DNA of 28,310 nucleotides from Pseudomonadota bacterium (GTDB lineage: Bacteria; Pseudomonadota; Alphaproteobacteria; Sphingomonadales; Sphingomonadaceae). Of the stretch, positions 23,686 to 28,310 are shown in pieces. Location of the stretch: positions 1-28,310 of the forward strand of contig CAUJJQ010000097.1 in assembly GCA_963205285.1 (NCBI GenBank), written 5' to 3'. The position numbers were made by a program, and so were the translations under genes. The notes below the pieces were generated by a model, which saw nothing but the letters and a program-made list of their open reading frames with translations, had not been told where the DNA came from and did no database searches. The number at the start of each line of letters is the position of its first letter. Positions within the stretch are counted from its first letter, which is position 1.

Positions 23686-25260
23686 CTAAACCGGCAAACG
23701 GATCAGATAGTCAAAGGCCGACAGCGCGGCCTTGGCGCCTTCACCCATGGCGATGACGATCTGCTTATAGGGGGTGGTGGTCGCATCGCCGCCCGCGAAA
23801 ATGCCCGCCGCGCTTGTTGCGCCGCGTGCGTCAACCTCTATCTCCCCGCGCGGGGAAAGGGCGATCGCACCGTTCAGCCATTCGCTGTTGGGCATCAGGC
23901 CGATTTGCACAAATACGCCGTCGAGGGCGATCTGGTGCATCGCCCCATCGCTGCGCTGTTCATAGGCAAGGGCGGTGACACGGTTGCCGTCGCCCAACAC
24001 CTCCTTGGTCAGCGCGCCCAAAATGACGGTGACATTGGGCAGGCTGTGCAATTTATTCTGCAAAACCTGGTCGGCGCGCAGCGATTCTTCAAATTCAATC
24101 AGCGTCACATGCGCGGTTAGTCCGGCCAAATCGATTGCCGCTTCGACGCCCGAATTGCCGCCGCCCACCACCGCGACGCGCTTGCCCCTGAACAGCGGGC
24201 CGTCACAGTGCGGGCAATAGGCAACGCCCTTGTTGCGATAGGCCTCTTCGCCCGGCACCCCCATTTGCCGCCAGCGCGCGCCGGTCGCCAAAATGATGGT
24301 CTTGGCCGACAATGTCGCACCGCTCGCCAGCCGCAGTTGGTGCAGCGTGCCCGGGGTTGCCGCAGGCGTCAGTTCGGCAGCGCTTTGTCCGGCCATGATA
24401 TCGACCGCATAATCGCGGACATGGCTTTCCATCTGGGCGACAAGGCGCGGCCCCTCTGTATGGCTGGTGGCGATAAAATTTTCGATGCCCAGCGTGTCGA
24501 GCACCTGTCCGCCAAAGCGTTCGGTGACGATGCCGGTCGCCACCCCCTTGCGCGCCGCATAGATGGCCGCAGCCGCCCCCGCTGGCCCGCCGCCGACGAT
24601 CAGCACGTCAAATGGCGGCTTTTGCGCCAATTGTTCGGCCTGTCGTGCGGCATGGCCGGTGTCGAGCTTGGCGATAATTTCTTCGACCCCCATGCGCCCC
24701 TGACCAAATGGCGCGCCGTTCAGCCATATCGCGGGCACCGACATGATTTCCTTGGCCGCAACCTCATCCGCAAACAGCGCGCCGTCGATGGCGGTGTGGC
24801 GGATGCGCGGGTTGAGGACGCTCATCAGGTTCAGCGCCTGCACAACATCGGGGCAGCTTTGGCAGGAAAGCGCGAAAAATGTTTCGAAATGATAATCGCC
24901 ATCGACCGCCAAAACGGCATCGCGCAGCGCATCGTCAATCTTGGGCGGGTGGCCGCCGACCTGCAACAGCGCGAGGACGAGCGAGGTGAATTCATGCCCC
25001 AGCGGAATGCCAGCAAAGCGCAAAACGATGCTGCGCGGCGCATGTTTGGGGCGGATGACAAAGCTGGGGCGGCGCGTGTCAGCATCGGTCGCTCCATCGG
25101 CAACAATCGTCACCTTGTCCGATAAGGCGGCGATTTCGCCCAACAGTTCGGCCAACTCGCCCGATTTGGCGCTGTCATCATATGCGGGCACCAGTTCGAT
25201 GTCGTGGCGCAGCATCGCCAGATATTGGCCAAGCTGGGTTTGCATTTGCGCGTCGAGCAT
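23686..25260 (-). CDS. ahpF: Alkyl hydroperoxide reductase subunit F
   Basis: Starting at ATG 25260, which has GAGGATAGG just before it, the protein is 524 residues and begins [17 protein letters not shown], in line with known AhpF proteins. The N-terminal double thioredoxin-like domain carries the CQSC redox pair. The flavoprotein part has FAD-binding [17 protein letters not shown], the CPHC redox pair, a NADH-binding [15 protein letters not shown], and the C-terminal FAD motif [16 protein letters not shown]. It passes electrons from NADH to AhpC. An upstream ATG at 25275 would add five residues without family support. It lies 152 bases downstream of ahpC, with a strong terminator in between. 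Confidence 0.97.
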   Translation of the reverse strand: MLDAQMQTQLGQYLAMLRHDIELVPAYDDSAKSGELAELLGEIAALSDKVTIVADGATDADTRRPSFVIRPKHAPRSIVLRFAGIPLGHEFTSLVLALLQVGGHPPKIDDALRDAVLAVDGDYHFETFFALSCQSCPDVVQALNLMSVLNPRIRHTAIDGALFADEVAAKEIMSVPAIWLNGAPFGQGRMGVEEIIAKLDTGHAARQAEQLAQKPPFDVLIVGGGPAGAAAAIYAARKGVATGIVTERFGGQVLDTLGIENFIATSHTEGPRLVAQMESHVRDYAVDIMAGQSAAELTPAATPGTLHQLRLASGATLSAKTIILATGARWRQMGVPGEEAYRNKGVAYCPHCDGPLFRGKRVAVVGGGNSGVEAAIDLAGLTAHVTLIEFEESLRADQVLQNKLHSLPNVTVILGALTKEVLGDGNRVTALAYEQRSDGAMHQIALDGVFVQIGLMPNSEWLNGAIALSPRGEIEVDARGATSAAGIFAGGDATTTPYKQIVIAMGEGAKAALSAFDYLIRLPV

Positions 25261-25325
25261 CGAACCTATCCTCATCTAAAAAGGGCGAAAACCAGCCTTG
25301 CGCGAAAAATGCGCCACAAACAGCT

Positions 25326-25377
25326 TGGGAAAAAATTGGGTCGGGGGCGCGATTGGGGGGAGGGTGCGCCCCCGACC
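25326..25377 (-). terminator. Strong intrinsic terminator between ahpC and ahpF
   Basis: On the minus strand a perfect 12-base-pair stem is formed by 25377-25366 and 25350-25339 (GGTCGGGGGCGC and its complement) with a 15-base loop. It is followed by CCAATTTTTTCCC with six T residues. It lies 36 bases after the ahpC stop and 66 bases before ahpF, so most transcripts from the ahpC promoter should end here. Confidence 0.85.
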
Positions 25378-25412
25378 GGCGCCGGCTAATAAAAGCCAGC
25401 GCAAGGGGGATT

Positions 25413-25976
25413 TTATAATTTACCGACGAGGTCGAGGCTGGGGGCCAGCGTCGCTGCGCCTTCTTCCCACTTGGCGGGGCAAACTTCGCCGGGGTGTTCG
25501 CGGACATATTTGGCGGCCTTCACCTTGCGCAGCAGTTCGCTGGCATTGCGGCCAACCCCTTCGCTGGTGATTTCGACAAACTGGATAACGCCGTCGGGAT
25601 CGACCACAAAGGTGCCACGATCAGCAAGGCCGACCCCTTCGCGCATCACACCGAAATTATTGGTCACCTGCCCGGCGGGGTCGCCCAGCATCGGGAAAGT
25701 GATTTTTCCGATGGCGGGCGAGCTGCTGTGCCAAGCCTTGTGGCTGAAATGGGTGTCGGTCGAAACGGCATAGATTTCCGCGCCCAACGCCTGAAAATCG
25801 GCATAAAGATTGGCCATATCCTCAAGCTCGGTCGGGCAGACAAAGGTGAAGTCGGCGGGATAGAAAAAGAAAATGCCCCATTTGCCCGCGACATCGGCTT
25901 CGCTGACGGTGCGAAATGCGCCGTTGTGGAATGCCTGCACGCTGAACGGTTGCAACTGACTGCCGATAATCGCCAT
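25413..25976 (-). CDS. ahpC: Alkyl hydroperoxide reductase subunit C (2-Cys peroxiredoxin)
   Basis: The 187-residue protein begins MAIIGSQLQPFSVQAFHNG and contains the peroxidatic motif FYPADFTFVCPTELEDMA (Cys47) and the resolving cysteine in GEVCPAKWEEG (Cys166). It is a typical 2-Cys peroxiredoxin that reduces hydrogen peroxide, organic hydroperoxides and peroxynitrite and is recycled by AhpF. The frame is open further upstream, but AAGGAGA lies just before the ATG at 25976 and gives the family N-terminus. Upstream lie a promoter and a large palindromic site described separately. The leader is about 60 bases. Confidence 0.98.
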   Translation of the reverse strand: MAIIGSQLQPFSVQAFHNGAFRTVSEADVAGKWGIFFFYPADFTFVCPTELEDMANLYADFQALGAEIYAVSTDTHFSHKAWHSSSPAIGKITFPMLGDPAGQVTNNFGVMREGVGLADRGTFVVDPDGVIQFVEITSEGVGRNASELLRKVKAAKYVREHPGEVCPAKWEEGAATLAPSLDLVGKL

Positions 25977-25995
25977 CGAAATTCTCCTTACCCCT

Positions 25996-26025
25996 ATGAG
26001 CCTGTGTTTGATCCGCCAAAGGCTT
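25996..26025 (-). repeat. Degenerate relative of the polA-pheA hairpin repeat in the ahpC leader
   Basis: The plus-strand sequence begins with TGAGCCTGTGTTTGAT and ends CCAAAGGCTTT. It shares GAGCCTGT, a GAT core and CAAAGGCT with the hairpin at 10882-10921. In the ahpC mRNA, AGCCT can pair with AGGCT. The match is short, so common ancestry is only a suggestion. Confidence 0.3.
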
Positions 26026-26045
26026 TCCCTCGGGCGCTGCATTGG

Positions 26046-26073
26046 CACTAGGCGGCGTGCCTATCGGGGGCAA
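26046..26073 (-). promoter_or_regulatory. Predicted ahpC promoter
   Basis: On the minus strand TTGCCC (26073-26068) and CTAGTG (26051-26046) are separated by 16 bases. Transcription would start near 26039, about 62 bases before the ahpC ATG. The pair has the same geometry as the trcR promoter, and its -35 box directly abuts the palindromic operator at 26075-26112. Confidence 0.6.
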
Positions 26074-26074
26074 G

Positions 26075-26112
26075 TCGATTATATTTGCATCTATAATCGA
26101 TTTTTTCGATTA
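26075..26112. promoter_or_regulatory. Triple TCGATTA palindromic operator upstream of ahpC, OxyR-type candidate
   Basis: TCGATTATA (26075-26083) and TATAATCGA (26092-26100) form a perfect 9-base inverted repeat with an 8-base spacer. TAATCGA (26094-26100) and TCGATTA (26106-26112) form a second inverted repeat with a 5-base T spacer. The block lies just upstream of the ahpC -35 box, where LysR-family activators such as OxyR bind. It also lies just upstream of the divergent DUF1345 gene, which could share it. No regulator gene is in the window. Confidence 0.65.
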
Positions 26113-26134
26113 AGCGGTGGGTGATATTGCGCGC

Positions 26135-26803
26135 ATGGGCCACAACATCATGCCGGTTCCGCATCCCGCCGCACCCCAGCCCGCGCACCGCCGCCCAATG
26201 TCGTGGCGTTATGGTCTGTTCCTCCTCCTCTGCCTGACCAGCCTTGGTTTTTGCGCCATCGCGCCATGGCCATTGGCGGTGATGGCGGGGTTTGATGTCG
26301 CGGCGCTCGGCTATGGGCTGACGCTGCCCACTCTCTTTCGACTCGATGCGCGCGGCATCCGCCATCAGGCGGCGCGGGTCGATGCTGATCATTTGCTGAT
26401 CCCCATCCTCACCGCCATAGTCAGCGGCACCATATTGACCGCAGTCGCCAGTATTTTGACCCAACGCAGCCAGCCCGATGGCTGGATTTTGGCGTTGATT
26501 TTGGCGACCTTGCTCATCGCTTGGCTATTCTCCAACCTCGCCTATACGCTGCATTATGCGCATATTTTTTACGGCGGAGATGCGAACGGCACAGACCGTG
26601 GCGGGCTGATATTTCCGGGCACTGGTCATCCCGACTATGGGGATTTTGCCTATTTCGCCTTCACGCTGGGCATGACCTTTCAGACATCGGACGTCACCAT
26701 CAGCAACGGGCCGATGCGACGGCTGGTTTTGGTGCAGTCGATGGCGGCATTTTTGTTCAATCTTGGCATTTTAGCATTTGCGATCAATATTTTGGCTGGA
26801 TGA
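26135..26803 (+). CDS. DUF1345 family membrane protein
   Basis: The protein has 222 residues from ATG 26135, or 228 from an in-frame GTG at 26117. It has about five membrane segments: YGLFLLLCLTSLGFCAI, WPLAVMAGFDVAALGYG, LIPILTAIVSGTILTAVAS, LALILATLLIAWLFSNLAY and LVQSMAAFLFNLGILAFAIN. The motifs SNLAYTLHYAHIFY and PDYGDFAYFAFTLGMTFQTSDV are hallmarks of DUF1345, an inner-membrane family of unknown function. It is divergent from ahpC and separated by the palindromic operator, so oxidative-stress co-control is possible. No strong ribosome binding site fits any of the possible starts. Confidence 0.87.
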   Translation: MGHNIMPVPHPAAPQPAHRRPMSWRYGLFLLLCLTSLGFCAIAPWPLAVMAGFDVAALGYGLTLPTLFRLDARGIRHQAARVDADHLLIPILTAIVSGTILTAVASILTQRSQPDGWILALILATLLIAWLFSNLAYTLHYAHIFYGGDANGTDRGGLIFPGTGHPDYGDFAYFAFTLGMTFQTSDVTISNGPMRRLVLVQSMAAFLFNLGILAFAINILAG

Positions 26804-26867
26804 GGTTGGGTGGCGACCAGCCGTTCTCCATGCGCGATGGGCCGAGCGGATTGTCTTGAGCCGATCA

Positions 26868-26895
26868 TTGCCCGCCGGGGCGCAAAGGACTAAGT
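26868..26895 (+). promoter_or_regulatory. Predicted promoter upstream of the TTG-started small ORF
   Basis: TTGCCC (26868-26873) and CTAAGT (26890-26895) are 16 bases apart, the same form as the candidate promoters of ahpC and trcR. A transcript would start near 26902 and have a leader of about 64 bases, rich in A, before the small ORF. The remainder of 26804-26965 shows no other recognised element. Confidence 0.45.
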
Positions 26896-26965
26896 CACGG
26901 AAAATAAGAATAATATCAGGGATTGCCGGCCAAAAAAGGGCGCAACAAGAAAAAAGGAGCTCCCT

Positions 26966-27181
26966 TTGTTGGACGATTTTCCGGCGCTTTCCGCGCCGCG
27001 CGACCCTGTGCCTGCCGTGCCGGTGCCAGATGACGACGACGGATGGCAGAATATTTTCCTTTGGTGGCCGAGCCGACAATGGTGTGACACGCGGCGCGGC
27101 ATTCGCCGTCAATGGTTGCTGCCCGGCCGTAACTGGCGACGTTTTAGCGAACGGCGGCAATATTTTATCTATCGTCGCTAA
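26966..27181 (+). CDS. Small hypothetical protein, 71 aa, TTG start
   Basis: AAGGAG ends at 26959, six bases before a TTG at 26966 that opens a 71-codon frame ending at TAA 27181. The protein has an acidic, Pro-rich first third (MLDDFPALSAPRDPVPAVPV, then DDDDGW) and a Trp/Arg-rich remainder (IFLWWPSRQWCDTRRGIRRQ, WRRFSERRQYFIYRR). That suggests nucleic acid or membrane-surface binding. G or C dominates the third codon position, as in the neighbours. A promoter-like pair lies upstream. I recognise no family. The alternative is a non-coding RNA in the same stretch. Confidence 0.45.
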   Translation: MLDDFPALSAPRDPVPAVPVPDDDDGWQNIFLWWPSRQWCDTRRGIRRQWLLPGRNWRRFSERRQYFIYRR

Positions 27182-27210
27182 AGTGATTTCACGGCCCGGA
27201 AATCAGGGCA

Positions 27211-27245
27211 GACAATAAAGTCGAGACACGAGCGAAGTCGGGATA
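27211..27245. repeat. Possible intergenic repeat unit
   Basis: The string GTCGAGACACGAGCGAAGTC, followed by GGGATACG, resembles the CGACTTCGCTCG-type sequences that recur between genes in many sphingomonad genomes. Only one copy is in this window, so the repeat status is from memory, not shown here. It lies in the 88-base gap before the aldolase gene. Confidence 0.3.
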
Positions 27246-27269
27246 CGTGCATATAGGAGCCTCACCCCC

Positions 27270-28310
27270 ATGGCTCGACAAAGCGGCGCTTTGGCGGCAA
27301 ATGTTGCGCCAATGGTCGCCCGATTCTTTTCCGACAACGCTGCCCCCGTCCATCCACAGGTGATGGCCGCGCTGGGTCATGCCAATCAATCCGACACGGC
27401 TTATGATGGCGATGGGTGGAGCCAGCGGCTCGATGGCGCGCTCAGCGACCTGTTTGAAACGCGCGTTACGGCGCTGTGGACGGCGACCGGCACGTCAGCG
27501 AACGGCATCGCGCTCGCTGCGCTCTGCCGGGGCTGGCAGTCGGTGCTATGCCACCGCGAAGCACATATAGAGGTGGATGAATGCGGCGCGCCTGCGCTGT
27601 TCACCGGCGGCGGCAAGCTCGACCTGCTCGACGGGACGGGGGCAAAATTTGATGGCGCGGCGGTCGAAGCACGGTTGGCACAGATCCGCAAGGATGTGCA
27701 CCAAGTACAGCCCGCCGCCATTTCGATTACCAATGCCAGCGAATATGGGCTGGCATGGCGCGCCGGTGAAGTCGCCGCGATGGGCGAAGTTGCACGCCGG
27801 CATGGCCTGTCGCTCCATATGGATGGCGCGCGCTTTGCCAATGCCATCGCCTTTACCGGCGATAGTCCGGCCGATGCGACATGGCGTGCCGGGGTAGATG
27901 CCTTGTCGTTCGGCTTTGTCAAAAATGGCGGCATGAACGGCGAATGCCTGATTTTCTTTGGCGATTGCCCGCCCGGCGCGCGCGAACTGCGCAAACGTAG
28001 CGGCCATCTGCAATCCAAGGGGCGGTTTCTGGCAGCGCAGATTTTGGCACTGCTCGATGGGGATTTGTGGCTGGCCAATGCGCGCGCGGCCAATGCCGCC
28101 GCGATGTTGATTGGCGCTGCGGCGGGCAGTCGTTTGCTCTATCCCGTTGAAGCCAATGAAATTTTTCTGCGCCTCAGCGCGGATGAAGCCGCGCACTTAC
28201 GCGGCGCGGGCTTTGATTTTTACGATTGGGGGACAGGTGCGGCACGGCTCGTGACCGCATGGCACCATGTGCCGGATGATGTCGCACCGCTCGCCGCCGC
28301 GATCCGCGCG
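27270..28310 (+). CDS. Threonine aldolase / beta-eliminating lyase family PLP enzyme (3' end cut by window)
   Basis: From ATG 27270 the frame is open to the last base (347 codons) without a stop. The N-terminal RFFSDNAAPVHPQVMAAL is the SDN...HP signature of threonine aldolases, LHMDGARFANA holds the PLP-ring aspartate (Asp185), and SFGFVKNGGMNGE places the Schiff-base lysine at Lys218. It should cleave threonine or related beta-hydroxy amino acids to glycine and an aldehyde, or catalyse beta-elimination. The length suggests only a few residues are missing. AGGAG is about ten bases before the ATG; Met15 is a possible alternative start that fits the family N-terminus. Confidence 0.92.
   Translation, partial: MARQSGALAANVAPMVARFFSDNAAPVHPQVMAALGHANQSDTAYDGDGWSQRLDGALSDLFETRVTALWTATGTSANGIALAALCRGWQSVLCHREAHIEVDECGAPALFTGGGKLDLLDGTGAKFDGAAVEARLAQIRKDVHQVQPAAISITNASEYGLAWRAGEVAAMGEVARRHGLSLHMDGARFANAIAFTGDSPADATWRAGVDALSFGFVKNGGMNGECLIFFGDCPPGARELRKRSGHLQSKGRFLAAQILALLDGDLWLANARAANAAAMLIGAAAGSRLLYPVEANEIFLRLSADEAAHLRGAGFDFYDWGTGAARLVTAWHHVPDDVAPLAAAIRA

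Noticed and set aside
25977..26048. Longer ahpC start at 26048
   Set aside because: The added 24 residues are not in the family and lie across the predicted leader; AAGGAGA marks the 25976 start.
26778..27218. 146-codon plus-strand frame overlapping the 71-aa ORF
   Set aside because: It starts inside the DUF1345 gene, lacks a ribosome binding site and has irregular composition; the TTG frame has better signals.
1..28310. CRISPR array, tRNA, rRNA, insertion sequence or prophage
   Set aside because: No regularly spaced repeats, cloverleaf-like stretches, transposase or phage proteins were seen by eye on either strand.

Overview
The window is a GC-rich chromosomal segment of an alphaproteobacterium, most likely a member of the Sphingomonadales (Sphingomonadaceae or a close relative). 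Support comes from the Sphingomonad/Alphaproteobacteria-restricted families DUF1192 and DUF1013 (TrcR), a prephenate dehydratase gene divergent from a membrane-anchored cytochrome c, the style of the ThrS/ClpA/PolA proteins, and promoter-like pairs of the form TTGCCC-N16-CTA. No phage, transposase, integron, CRISPR array, tRNA or rRNA was seen. This looks like core chromosome with a few accessory inserts.

Layout. 1-1500 (+): 3' end of an aspartate-type aminotransferase, a 42-residue small ORF and a lipoprotein-type MsrA. 1528-7739: infC and thrS lie on the minus strand in the classical order, but a small cassette separates them: a TauE/SafE-type permease, a NodB-fold polysaccharide-deacetylase-like protein and an ATP-grasp ligase (all minus), with a low-molecular-weight tyrosine phosphatase (+) overlapping the ATP-grasp 3' end. 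infC appears to start at AUA. 7874-10884 (+): a 40-residue small ORF and polA, ending in two hairpins. 10997-14152: pheA (-), divergent from a membrane cytochrome c, then a PlsC-like acyltransferase overlapping a DUF1295 membrane enzyme. 14158-16460: a DUF4349 lipoprotein with a clear promoter/operator, convergent with a secreted protein of unknown function. 16539-18893 (-): clpA without clpS. 19076-22311: DUF1192 (-), divergent from a quinone oxidoreductase (+), then trcR and an MBL-fold hydrolase overlapping its end. 22319-25976 (-): ahpC, ahpF and a concentrative nucleoside transporter. 26135-28310 (+): a DUF1345 membrane protein, a TTG-started 71-residue ORF and a threonine-aldolase-type enzyme cut by the window end.

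How it works together. Translation (infC, thrS), replication/repair (polA), proteolysis (clpA), redox defence (msrA, ahpCF), aromatic amino acid synthesis (pheA) and cell-cycle regulation (trcR) make up the conserved content. The parts most worth a second look are regulatory: a palindromic triple half-site directly upstream of the ahpC -35 box; an intrinsic terminator between ahpC and ahpF; a terminator hairpin between the apparent trcR promoter and its ribosome binding site; a palindrome lying inside the promoter spacer of the DUF4349 gene; and a possible Shine-Dalgarno-sequestering leader before the nucleoside transporter. The best candidate for an undescribed pathway is the ATP-grasp / deacetylase-like / LMW-phosphatase cassette between thrS and infC.
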